Source: Pseudomonas agarici
GTDB taxonomy: Bacteria > Pseudomonadota > Gammaproteobacteria > Pseudomonadales > Pseudomonadaceae
Assembly: GCF_900109755.1 (NCBI RefSeq)
Contig: NZ_FOAR01000021.1
Location: forward strand, 1 to 64,000
Reading direction: 5' to 3'
DNA length: 64,000 bases
Shown here piece by piece: positions 15,683 to 25,705 of this stretch (the stretch's first letter is position 1; the number at the start of each line of letters is the position of its first letter). Made by a program: the position numbers and the translations under genes. The notes beneath the pieces are model-generated. The model saw nothing but the letters and a program-made list of their open reading frames with translations. It was not told the DNA's origin and did not search any database.

Positions 15683-16117
15683 GGTGGGTGTCTCCCGTGT
15701 AAAACGTAATACGCACGGGCATAGGCACATCATCTGAGAAAATTCAGACAAACTGCTTTAGCCTGGAGATTTGAACACTCTTTATACGGGGTGAAAGCTG
15801 GTTTGTTAACGTCAGACCGGCGAACGGTTGACGCCAAAACACCGACGAAATGTGCAGAGCCCGGCGGGCTTCGACTTGCACTAATAACCGTTGGTCGGAT
15901 TGGCAAAATGCTATTGCTGTGTGGCGGTGAAAATCACCTCCGTCGATTGAATGCCCGAATCATTTTCATCGACCGTTAGTCGGGATATCGACACTGGTTG
16001 TGAATGGTGGCGCAATGGTCACTGCTTTTTGCGCGAACCCGAACTAGAGTTGTCCTTGTCAATTATCCGGTTTTCTGTCTGACCTCCGGTAGAGTTCCCT
16101 GAACATAGAGGAGCAGC
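15683..16117. other. Divergent intergenic region without a supported gene
   Basis: These 435 bases separate the alginate lyase gene (minus) from the GGDEF-EAL gene (plus). The only open frame of note, about 60 codons near 15800-15980, has no ribosome binding site. The CTGTCA palindrome of the lectin region is not repeated here. The right end carries the GAGGAG site of the downstream gene. Promoters for both genes must lie inside. Confidence 0.5.
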
Positions 16118-18241
16118 ATGGATTGCGCGCAAGTTAAGGCTGGTGATAGCAATTCTGTCCTTTTGGTGGTCGATGACTATCCTGAAAACCTGCTCAGCAT
16201 GCGAGCGTTACTGGAGCGCCAGGACTGGCAGGTGGTCACGGCGGCTTCCGGTATCGAAGCGCTGACCGTGCTGCTTGAGCAGGAGATCGATCTGGTATTG
16301 CTGGATGTGCAGATGCCCGGCATGGACGGTTTTGAAGTCGCTCGCCTGATGCGCGGCAGCCAACGTACTCGCCTGACTCCGATTATCTTCCTCACCGCCA
16401 ATGAGCAGTCCCTGGATGCCGTGATCAAGGGCTATGCCAGTGGTGCGGTGGACTATCTGTTCAAACCCTTCAACCCGGATATCCTCAGGCCCAAGGTTCA
16501 GGCGCTGCTTGAACAGCAGCGCAATCGTCGGGCCTTGCAGCAACTGACCCGCGATCTGGAAGCGGCCCGAGCCTTCAATGCGTCGGTGCTGGAGAATGCC
16601 GCGGAAGGCATTCTGGTGGTCAATGATGAAGGCAATATCGGTTTTGCCAACCCGGCGATTTCCCGTCTGCTCAACGCACCGCTGGCGTTGTTGATTGGGA
16701 TGCCGTTCCTGAATTTCCTGCAGCAACCACACTTTCCCGAATGGCTGAACTGCCCGTTGCACGAAGGTTATCGCAAGGGGGAAATCTATCGCCTGCACGA
16801 CGCGCTGCTGCGCACCAGCGATGGAAAATCGCTGCCGGTGGCTATGTCCTGTGCACCGTTGCCGGCGGATCAGCGCGCGATGGTGGTCACCGTGCTCGAC
16901 ATGTCGGTGGTGCATCATCTGCATCAACAACTGGAATTTCAGGCGGTGACCGATCCATTGACTGGCCTGCTCAACCGTCGGGGGTTTTACCGGACCGCGG
17001 AAAACACCCTGTTGCGTTGCGACCCCAGCCGCAAGTCGCTGGTGTTGATGTATCTGGACCTCGACAGCTTCAAACGAGTCAACGACTCCCTCGGGCACGA
17101 AGCCGGCGATCGCGTGCTGCGTTGGGTTTCGGAGCAATTGAAGGTCTGTCTCAAACCCTTCGATATCGTGGCGCGCATGGGCGGTGACGAATTCACCACG
17201 TTGCTCGATCTGGAGCGCCCGGAGCAGGCGGCGAAGGTCGCGGAAAGATTGATCGAGCGAGTGTCGATCCGTCAGCAGATCGACGGCATGGACATGACTC
17301 TGGGAGTCAGCATCGGTATCGCCACCTATCCCGATTGCGGTGCCAACCTTGATGGCCTGTTGCGAGCGGCGGACATTGCCATGTATGAGGCCAAACGCGC
17401 CGGGCGCCAGCAATATCGCTACTACGATCATGAGATGAACGGACGGGCCCGTTCACGGCTGATGCTCGAGGAAAGTGTTCGTTCGGCTATCGAGGGCCAG
17501 GAATTCAAAATGGTCTATCAGCCTCAGGTGTCCCTGGAGGATGGCCGGCTGCGTGGCTTCGAAGCCCTGTTGCGCTGGCACCATCCCAGTGTCGGCGATG
17601 TGCCGCCGGGATTGTTCCTGCCGTTGCTGGAGGAGGTCCGCTTGATCAGCCGCCTGGGCAGTTGGATCTATCGCCAGGCGGCGACCCAGCGCCATGCCTG
17701 GAACGGAGTGTTCGCCGATGAGCTGGTGTTGAGTGTGAGCCTGAGTGCCACGCAGTTCTGTATGTCGAATCTGGTCGAGGAACTGCAGGAAGTGATCGAG
17801 CGCCACGACCTGCGCCCCAGCCAGCTTGAGGTAGAGGTCACCGAAGCGGCGCTGATGCATGATTTCGAAGCCTCGCGCAAACAGTTGCGGCGGATTCGCG
17901 CGTTGGGCATGCGGGTGGCCCTGGATGATTTCGGCTCCGGTCATTGTTCACTGAATCACCTGCGGGATCTGGAGTTGGACACCCTCAAGCTCGACCGCCA
18001 CCTGATCGCCAAGATTCTCGACTCGCCACGGGATGCGGCACTGGCGCGTAGCGTGATCGAACTGTGCCAGCAGTTCGGCCTGCTGGTGATCGCCGAAGGG
18101 GTGGAGACCCTGGAGCAGTCGCAGTGGCTGAAAGCCAATGGCTGTCCCTTTGTCCAGGGCTTCCTGGTCGCCCGCCCACTGACCGCCAAGGATGCCAGTG
18201 GATTCGGTCCGGTATTCGACTGGAGCGCATTGGGCAGTTGA
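16118..18241 (+). CDS. Response regulator with PAS, GGDEF and EAL domains (cyclic-di-GMP turnover)
   Basis: Order in 707 residues: receiver domain (phospho-acceptor Asp63 in LLDVQMPG, Lys116 in LFKPFN), PAS domain (about 150-265), GGDEF domain, and EAL domain (about 445-700). GGDEF is intact at 355-359. The inhibitory RxxD site reads KPFD (346-349), so feedback control is probably weak. The EAL domain keeps EALLRW (482-487), the catalytic DDFG pair, the KLD lysine and IAEGVE. The metal-binding Asn of the usual VNLS motif is Ser541. No histidine kinase gene is adjacent. A GAGGAG site precedes the ATG. Confidence 0.9.
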   Translation: MDCAQVKAGDSNSVLLVVDDYPENLLSMRALLERQDWQVVTAASGIEALTVLLEQEIDLVLLDVQMPGMDGFEVARLMRGSQRTRLTPIIFLTANEQSLDAVIKGYASGAVDYLFKPFNPDILRPKVQALLEQQRNRRALQQLTRDLEAARAFNASVLENAAEGILVVNDEGNIGFANPAISRLLNAPLALLIGMPFLNFLQQPHFPEWLNCPLHEGYRKGEIYRLHDALLRTSDGKSLPVAMSCAPLPADQRAMVVTVLDMSVVHHLHQQLEFQAVTDPLTGLLNRRGFYRTAENTLLRCDPSRKSLVLMYLDLDSFKRVNDSLGHEAGDRVLRWVSEQLKVCLKPFDIVARMGGDEFTTLLDLERPEQAAKVAERLIERVSIRQQIDGMDMTLGVSIGIATYPDCGANLDGLLRAADIAMYEAKRAGRQQYRYYDHEMNGRARSRLMLEESVRSAIEGQEFKMVYQPQVSLEDGRLRGFEALLRWHHPSVGDVPPGLFLPLLEEVRLISRLGSWIYRQAATQRHAWNGVFADELVLSVSLSATQFCMSNLVEELQEVIERHDLRPSQLEVEVTEAALMHDFEASRKQLRRIRALGMRVALDDFGSGHCSLNHLRDLELDTLKLDRHLIAKILDSPRDAALARSVIELCQQFGLLVIAEGVETLEQSQWLKANGCPFVQGFLVARPLTAKDASGFGPVFDWSALGS

Positions 18242-18286
18242 ATTCGCTACACTGCCGGCCTTGTTCAATGCACGTAACGGCCTTCC

Positions 18287-18799
18287 ATGACCGCGCTGAA
18301 ATACCTTCAAGCCTATCCCACGTCCTTGCAGGACTCGGTGCGCCAGATGATCGCCCAGGACAAGCTGGGCGCCTATCTGGGCCAGCGTTATCCCGACCGA
18401 CATGCGGTGCAGAGCGACAAGGCACTGTACAGCTACGTCCTGGCCTTGAAGCAGGAGCACTTGCGCAATGCCCCGACCCTCGACAAGGTGCTGTTCGATA
18501 ATCGCCTGGATCTGACCCATCGCGCCCTTGGCTTGCACACGGCGACCTCGCGGGTGCAGGGTGGCAGGCTTAAGGCCAAGAAAGAGATTCGCATCGCTGC
18601 GCTGTTCAAGGCGGCGGCGCCCGAGTTTCTCAAGATGATCGTGGTGCACGAGCTGGCGCATCTCAAGGAAAGCGATCACAACAAGGCGTTCTACCAGTTG
18701 TGCGAATACATGCAGCCGGGGTATCACCAGTTGGAGTTCGACCTACGGATCTATCTGACCTGGCGAGATCTCCAAGGCAAGGCCATTGTGGCCGATTAA
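18287..18799 (+). CDS. YgjP-like zinc metallopeptidase
   Basis: The 170-residue product contains HELAHLKESDHNKAFY, the HExxH zinc motif plus the downstream His of the YgjP/WLM (DUF45, M48-related) family. No signal peptide is seen, so it is cytoplasmic. Substrates are unknown. The gene follows the GGDEF-EAL gene by 45 bases and precedes a small winged-helix gene by 21, so the last two may be co-transcribed. Confidence 0.82.
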   Translation: MTALKYLQAYPTSLQDSVRQMIAQDKLGAYLGQRYPDRHAVQSDKALYSYVLALKQEHLRNAPTLDKVLFDNRLDLTHRALGLHTATSRVQGGRLKAKKEIRIAALFKAAAPEFLKMIVVHELAHLKESDHNKAFYQLCEYMQPGYHQLEFDLRIYLTWRDLQGKAIVAD

Positions 18800-18820
18800 G
18801 CGACCGATAAGGGTTTTCGG

Positions 18821-19117
18821 ATGGATGTCAGCAAGACCAAGAGCAGTTTCTATCGCCGGCTGTATGTGGCTTGGTTGATCGATAGCGGGGTCGCCTGCAG
18901 CGTGCCGATGTTGACCGAAGCGACCGGCATGCCGCGGCGCACCGCCCAGGACACCATCGTGGCCTTGGCGGACCTGGATATTCTCTGTGAGTTCGAGCAG
19001 GAAGAGGGCGCCCGCAATCATGCCGGGCGCTACCGGATCCATAGTTGGGGGGCGATCGACAAGACCTGGGTCGAGCGCAACCTGGCGTCGATCAAGCAGG
19101 TGCTGGGGTACCCCTGA
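18821..19117 (+). CDS. Small winged helix-turn-helix protein
   Basis: The 98-residue protein contains a helix-turn-helix (MLTEATGMPRRTAQDTIVALADL, about residues 29-51) and a short wing (CEFEQEEGARNHAGRYRI). The remainder is a C-terminal helix. There is no effector domain, so it may need a partner or act as a simple DNA-binding protein. It sits 21 bases after the YgjP-like gene, and an AAGGG site precedes its ATG. The target is unknown; autoregulation with the peptidase gene is possible. Confidence 0.7.
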   Translation: MDVSKTKSSFYRRLYVAWLIDSGVACSVPMLTEATGMPRRTAQDTIVALADLDILCEFEQEEGARNHAGRYRIHSWGAIDKTWVERNLASIKQVLGYP

Positions 19118-19123
19118 ACGGTC

Positions 19124-19576
19124 TCAGGCTTTGCGCATGCCGATGTGCGGGATGTCATCTTCCAGATACGCCTCGCCCACCACCGCGAAGCCATAGCGCG
19201 CGTAGTAGTCCTGTAGATGGGCCTGGGCCGAGAGGTAGATCGGCTGTTCCGGCCACCGCTTTGCGGCGTGCTTGAGTGCCTGCGTCATCAATTCATGCCC
19301 CAGCCCGAGTCCCCGGGCCTGCGGTGCGATCACTACTCGCCCGATCACCACGTCGCCACTTGGCGATGGCGGGTCGAGCAAGCGCAGGTAAGCCGTCAGC
19401 CGATCATCCTGCCAACCCATCAAATGACAGGTGTCTCCCTCCAGGTCGAGTCCGTCGACCTCCTGGTAGGGACATTTTTGCTCGACCACGAAGACCTCGG
19501 TCCGCAGTCGCAGGACGGCGTAGAGTTGCTCCTTACCCAGGTCGCTGTGGTGTTTGCAGATCCAGTCGGTTGTCAT
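19124..19576 (-). CDS. ElaA-family GNAT N-acetyltransferase
   Basis: The 150-residue protein matches the ElaA pattern: LYAVLRLRTEVFVVEQKCPYQEVDGLD at the N-terminus and the acetyl-CoA loop RGLGLGHELM (near residue 88). It ends with LQDYYARYGFAVVGEAYLEDDIPHIGM. GNAT enzymes transfer an acetyl group from acetyl-CoA to an amine. The substrate of ElaA-type members is not established. The gene is convergent with the winged-helix gene, and their stop codons are only six bases apart. Confidence 0.88.
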   Translation of the reverse strand: MTTDWICKHHSDLGKEQLYAVLRLRTEVFVVEQKCPYQEVDGLDLEGDTCHLMGWQDDRLTAYLRLLDPPSPSGDVVIGRVVIAPQARGLGLGHELMTQALKHAAKRWPEQPIYLSAQAHLQDYYARYGFAVVGEAYLEDDIPHIGMRKA

Positions 19577-19871
19577 AGTGCTCAGCCTGATGCCAATATC
19601 CAGTACCGATACTAAGCCGGTTACCTCGCGGAACCAACCACCGCTCGCTAGGGAGCATAAATGGGCCGCTGGGTCATTTTTTGAATGACGGTCAAATGAG
19701 ATGATTGATTTTGCTCGGTCTCGTCATCTTTGGGTAATCTGCTTTGCAGGGCATTTGTCGCGGCGCCGATGAGCTAATGTTAGGAACTGGGAGATGGCCA
19801 GTTGCCTTCGCCCGGCCCCTGGGCTTCGGTTCACTGCACAGGGCAGACCCGCCCGCTAAGGATTTTTTGGC

Positions 19872-20609
19872 ATGTCGCGACTGCTTCGAGCGTTTGCTTT
19901 GCTTGGATGGCTGCTGCTGACACAGAGCGCTACTGCGGAAAAATTGCGCCTGGTGGCCGATACTTGGCCGCCGTTCACCGACGCGACCCTGGTCAATGGC
20001 GGACTGGCAACCGATATCGTCAGCACGGCCCTGGCCCGCGCCGGTTACGCCAGCGACTTCGAGCAGGTACCTTGGGCGCGAGCCCTCAAAGGGCTTGGCG
20101 AAGGGCGTTATGATGTGCTGATCAATGCCTGGTACTCCAAGGACAGAACCTTGCTGGGACAGTTCTCGAGCGAGTACCTGCTCAACCGCGTGCGTTTTCT
20201 CAAGCGCAAGGACTCGTCCATCACCTACGACACTCTGCGGCAACTGCATGCGTTTCCGGTTGCCGTGGTGCGTGACTATGCCTATTCCCCGGACTTCGAG
20301 GCGGACGCCCAGTTGCAGAAGATCCCAGTGCACAACTTCGCCATGGCCGTGCGCATGCTCGCGGCGGGTCGTGTGAAGCTGACCCTGGAGGACGAGTATG
20401 TGGCGCGTTATTACCTGAAAAGCGAAACACCACGGGTGCGCGCTGCAGTGGAGTTTTTGCCCAAGCCGCTGAGCGAGAACAGCCTGCATATCCTGGTCAG
20501 CCTGAAGAACCCGAGGCATGAACAGATCGTGGCGAACTTCGATCGTGAGATCGCCGCGATGAAGGCCGATGGTAGTTACGAGCGCCTGCTCAAGCTGCAT
20601 GGCATGTAA
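19872..20609 (+). CDS. Periplasmic solute-binding protein family 3 (transporter substrate-binding domain)
   Basis: A 245-residue product with a signal peptide (LLGWLLLTQSATAEK) and a type 2 periplasmic-binding fold. It opens with LRLVADTWPPFTD and includes VPWARALKGLGEGRYDVLINAWYSKDR. No permease or ATPase gene is adjacent. It could serve a distant amino acid ABC transporter or act as a stand-alone sensor or binding protein. About 295 bases without a gene precede it. Confidence 0.78.
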   Translation: MSRLLRAFALLGWLLLTQSATAEKLRLVADTWPPFTDATLVNGGLATDIVSTALARAGYASDFEQVPWARALKGLGEGRYDVLINAWYSKDRTLLGQFSSEYLLNRVRFLKRKDSSITYDTLRQLHAFPVAVVRDYAYSPDFEADAQLQKIPVHNFAMAVRMLAAGRVKLTLEDEYVARYYLKSETPRVRAAVEFLPKPLSENSLHILVSLKNPRHEQIVANFDREIAAMKADGSYERLLKLHGM

Positions 20610-20666
20610 GGTTGGGCAAACACAGCCTGGATCAAGCCGGCTCTCACCGTTTTCGGCTATCTCAGT

Positions 20667-22850
20667 TCAGCCTTGCTCGGGTGCCTTGATCAAGTGCGCC
20701 GCCAGTGTGCGCAACGGCCCCAACTGACGACAGATCAATGCCAGTTGCGTCTGCACCAGTCGCTGTATCTCGTCAGTCTCGTCCGTCATCTGTTCCAGCT
20801 CGTTGGCCAGGGCCTCCTCGGCATCGCTGTGGATCTCGATGGCAGTCTTGTTCGCCAGCCCAATGGCAATCTGCTCGATGCTGGCGGCCAATGTCGCCCC
20901 GGCGCTGTCGAGCAAATGCTCGCGGACTTGCGCTGGCAGCTGGTTTTCCCGGTGTGCGCCAAGCCCCGAGAGATAGCTGAGCAAGGTATGCGAGAGCACC
21001 AGGAAACGAAAGCCGACATCGGCTTCCTTACGAAAATGCCCAGGTTCCATCAGCATGTTCGCCAGGGTGGTCGACAGCGCCGCGTCGGCATTGTGCGCAT
21101 TGCGCCGGGCGAGACGATAGGCCAGGTCGTCGACCTTGCCGTGGGCGTATTGCTGCATGATCTGGCGCAGGTACAAGCTGTTACAGCTCAGGGTATTGGC
21201 CAGTACCTTGTTCAGGCGCCGGCCCTGCCAGTCCGGTAGGAATAGAAATACCGCCAGACCTGCGATCAGGGCGCCGAGCAGGGTATCCATCAGGCGCGGC
21301 AGGAACAGGCCGTAGCCGTCACCCACCTGGTTGAAACAGAACAGCACCGTCAGGGTCATGGCGGCGGTTGCCAGCGTGTAGCGCGTGGTGCGGTTGATAA
21401 AGAATGTCACCCCGGCGACGATGGTGAACAGGGCTTGGATCAACGGGCTCGGGAACAGATCGAACAGCGCCCAGGCGGCGGTCAGGCCGATGCCGGTGCC
21501 GATGATCCGCTGGCCCAGCTTGCGTCGGGTCGCGCCGTAGTTCGGCTGGCAGACGAACAGTGTGGTGAGGATGATCCAGTAGCCCTGGGACGGATGCACC
21601 AGGTGTACCATGCCGTAGCCGATACTCAGGGCCAGCGGCAGACGCAGGGCGTGGCGGAACAGCAGCGAAGTCGGGGTCAGTTGGGTACGCAGGCGCGTCA
21701 GCACGTCCTTGAAGTTGCGCGGCGAGCGGTCCAGCAGGCTACTGTCAGTGGCGTCGGCCAGGTTTTCGGGGTTGCTGGCGTCGCTGAGCAGGCGGTCCAG
21801 GGTGCTGAGGTTGGCGGCCAGGGCTCGTAGCGAGCGCAACAGGCCGCGCCAGGCCGGATTGCTCTGGATGCGCAGGTGTTCCATCGAGGCGTGCAGGTCG
21901 CCCAGGGCTTCGGCGAAGCTGGCGTCGTAGACGAACGGCTGACGCAACTGGATCGATTCCGCCAATGCCTGGCAAGCCTTGCCCTGCTGACGCAGCAGGC
22001 GCTGGCAGCGAAACAGCACATCACTATGAAAAAAGGCTTCGGCCAGGGCGTTATACGGGTAGTGTGAGGAGCTGGCGCGTTCGTGGATATCCTGAGCGAG
22101 GAAATACAGCTTCAGGTAGCGACTGACCTTCGAGCCCGGCCGACCGTTGCCGACCCGGGGCAGAATGATTTCCTTGGCGGTGTTCAGCGCCGCGACCACC
22201 CGACCGTTTTGCCGGGCCAGCTCCAGGCGCCGAGCCTCGACGTCCATTTGGCGGATCGGTTCGAACAGCGACGACTTGAGCTTGAGGTAATGGCCCAGTT
22301 CGCGGAACAGCTTCGCCAGGCTCTGTTGCACCGGCTGGTTGGAAAACAGCGCTTGCCACAGCACCGAGAGCAGGCCGTACCAGCCGGCACCGGCTACCAG
22401 CAGCAAGGGTTCATGCCAGAGGTTGTTGACTTCGCCACCGCGCGAATCCACCCCGATCATGGTGTAGACCGAGAGAATCAGCGTCGCCGAGGCAATCGCC
22501 CCATAGCGTTCGCCCAGGGCGCCGAGCATGGTCAGGCCGAAGGCCGCCAGAGCCATGGCCGCGACGAATACCAACGGATAAGGGAACAGCAGCTCGACCG
22601 AAAACGCCGCGACGCTGAAACACACCAGCGTCACCGCCAGGGCGTTGAGACGGCCTTGCCAACTGTCGTCGGTCTCGGCCAGGGCGCTGGCGATGACCCC
22701 GAGGAACAATGGGATCAGCAGCCTCATTTCGTTCTGGAACCAGCACAGGGCCATAATGCCGGTCAGGGCGATGAACACCCGAACGCTATAACTGAATTTA
22801 TCCAATGCCCAGAGACGGCGCAGGGACTGGTTGAACGAAGTCGATGCCAT
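20667..22850 (-). CDS. yccS: YccS/YhfK family inner-membrane protein (FUSC-like)
   Basis: The 727-residue protein has two membrane blocks, one near residues 25-165 and one near 395-525. They are separated by a long helical cytoplasmic segment and followed by a second soluble region. This duplicated layout, with motifs such as GYWIILTTLFVCQPNYGATRRKLGQR, is that of the YccS family related to aromatic acid efflux (AaeB) and fusaric acid resistance proteins. The transported substrate is unknown. The gene stands alone, convergent with the solute-binding protein gene. Confidence 0.85.
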   Translation of the reverse strand: MASTSFNQSLRRLWALDKFSYSVRVFIALTGIMALCWFQNEMRLLIPLFLGVIASALAETDDSWQGRLNALAVTLVCFSVAAFSVELLFPYPLVFVAAMALAAFGLTMLGALGERYGAIASATLILSVYTMIGVDSRGGEVNNLWHEPLLLVAGAGWYGLLSVLWQALFSNQPVQQSLAKLFRELGHYLKLKSSLFEPIRQMDVEARRLELARQNGRVVAALNTAKEIILPRVGNGRPGSKVSRYLKLYFLAQDIHERASSSHYPYNALAEAFFHSDVLFRCQRLLRQQGKACQALAESIQLRQPFVYDASFAEALGDLHASMEHLRIQSNPAWRGLLRSLRALAANLSTLDRLLSDASNPENLADATDSSLLDRSPRNFKDVLTRLRTQLTPTSLLFRHALRLPLALSIGYGMVHLVHPSQGYWIILTTLFVCQPNYGATRRKLGQRIIGTGIGLTAAWALFDLFPSPLIQALFTIVAGVTFFINRTTRYTLATAAMTLTVLFCFNQVGDGYGLFLPRLMDTLLGALIAGLAVFLFLPDWQGRRLNKVLANTLSCNSLYLRQIMQQYAHGKVDDLAYRLARRNAHNADAALSTTLANMLMEPGHFRKEADVGFRFLVLSHTLLSYLSGLGAHRENQLPAQVREHLLDSAGATLAASIEQIAIGLANKTAIEIHSDAEEALANELEQMTDETDEIQRLVQTQLALICRQLGPLRTLAAHLIKAPEQG

Positions 22851-22962
22851 GAAGGAGTGAGAGCCTGCTAAGCGATGGATCTAAATTGCGGGAGTTCGCG
22901 CGGCGTTGCAATGGTGCGGTACTCATCTCCAGAAAAAAATTATTCGGTGATCGAGTGGCATG

Positions 22963-24141
22963 TCAGACGAATTGCGCGGCCGCGTAGCCCGACGCCCAGG
23001 CCCACTGGAAATTGAAACCGCCGAGATGGCCGCTGACATCCAGCACTTCGCCGATAAAATACAGGCCAGGGGTTTTCAGCGACTCCATGGTCTTGGACGA
23101 GACTTCACGGGTGTCGATTCCGCCGAGGGTCACTTCGGCGGTGCGATAGCCTTCGGTGCCGGCGGGGACCACCTGCCAGTCGCCGAGCTTGCCCGCGACC
23201 TCGGCCAGTTCCGCTGGGGTGTACTGTTTCATGGGCTTGGAGACGAACCAGTGTTCGGCCAGCAGGTTGGCCATCTTCTTGGTGAACAGTTCGCCGAGCA
23301 GGGTTTTCAGCTCGCTGTTGGGCCGTTCGGTCTGTTGCTGTTGCAACCATTGCAGGGCGTCGTGGTCCGCCAGCAAGTTGATGTGCACGGTATCACCGGG
23401 TTGCCAGAACGAGGAAATCTGCAGGATCGCCGGACCGCTGAGGCCGCGATGAGTGAACAGGATATTTTCCCGGAAACTCTGGTCATTGCAGCTCACCAGG
23501 CAATCCACCGACGTCCCGGACAGCTCGCCGCACAATGCCTTGAGTTGATCGGTGATGGTGAACGGCACCAGGCCGGCGCGGGTTGGCAACAATCGGTGGC
23601 CGAACTGCTTGGCCACCTGATAGCCGAACCCGCTGGCGCCGAGGGTCGGAATCGACAGGCCACCGGTAGCGATGACCAGGGATTGGCAACTGATCTGGCC
23701 GAGGGTGGTTTGCAGCAGATAGCCGCTTTCGAGTTTCTCGATGTGCTGGATCGAGGTGTTCAGGCGCAGATTGACGCCGGCCTGCTCGCATTCATCCAGG
23801 AGCATGTCGAGAATGTCGCTGGACTTGTTGTCGCAGAACAATTGGCCGAGTTTTTTCTCGTGATAGGGCACGCCGTGCTTGGCCACCATCGCGATGAAAT
23901 CCCACTGGGTGTAGCGGGCCAGGGCCGACTTGCAGAAGTGCGGATTCTGCGAGAGAAAATTGCCGGGCTCGGTGTACAGGTTGGTGAAGTTGCAGCGCCC
24001 GCCGCCGGACATCAGGATTTTCTTCCCGGCCTTGTTGGCATGGTCGATCAGCATCACCTGGCGCCCACGGGCGGCGGCGGTAAAGGCGCACATCAGGCCG
24101 GCGGCACCGGCGCCGATGATCACAACTTCAGTAGCGGGCAC
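22963..24141 (-). CDS. HI0933/YhiN-type FAD-dependent oxidoreductase
   Basis: The 392-residue flavoprotein starts with the dinucleotide-binding motif VVIIGAGAAGLMCAFTAA. It contains GKKILMSGGGRCNFTN, ATGGLSIPTLGASGFGYQVAKQFGH and the C-terminal GLYFIGEVLDVSGHLGGFNFQWAWASG, all hallmarks of the HI0933 family (function not established). The start is a GTG at 24141 with GAGGA seven bases upstream. The 77-residue open extension overlaps dbpA and is not credible. It begins 14 bases after dbpA on the same strand, so the two form an operon. Confidence 0.87.
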   Translation of the reverse strand: MPATEVVIIGAGAAGLMCAFTAAARGRQVMLIDHANKAGKKILMSGGGRCNFTNLYTEPGNFLSQNPHFCKSALARYTQWDFIAMVAKHGVPYHEKKLGQLFCDNKSSDILDMLLDECEQAGVNLRLNTSIQHIEKLESGYLLQTTLGQISCQSLVIATGGLSIPTLGASGFGYQVAKQFGHRLLPTRAGLVPFTITDQLKALCGELSGTSVDCLVSCNDQSFRENILFTHRGLSGPAILQISSFWQPGDTVHINLLADHDALQWLQQQQTERPNSELKTLLGELFTKKMANLLAEHWFVSKPMKQYTPAELAEVAGKLGDWQVVPAGTEGYRTAEVTLGGIDTREVSSKTMESLKTPGLYFIGEVLDVSGHLGGFNFQWAWASGYAAAQFV

Positions 24142-24155
24142 AACGATGTCCTCTT

Positions 24156-25541
<1,386 letters not shown>

Positions 25542-25705
25542 GGGACAAGCCTGCAAAACAAAATGTCGCGCAGTGTATCAGCCCTGGCCGGCGGTGCTGC
25601 AAATTCTGGATGAAAAGTAGCCAGAGAGTGTCGCCGCCGAGCCTGTTCAGGGCGGACACGCATCTGAGTGCGGCGTTTCGACACGCCGGTTTGCCACAAT
25701 GAGTG

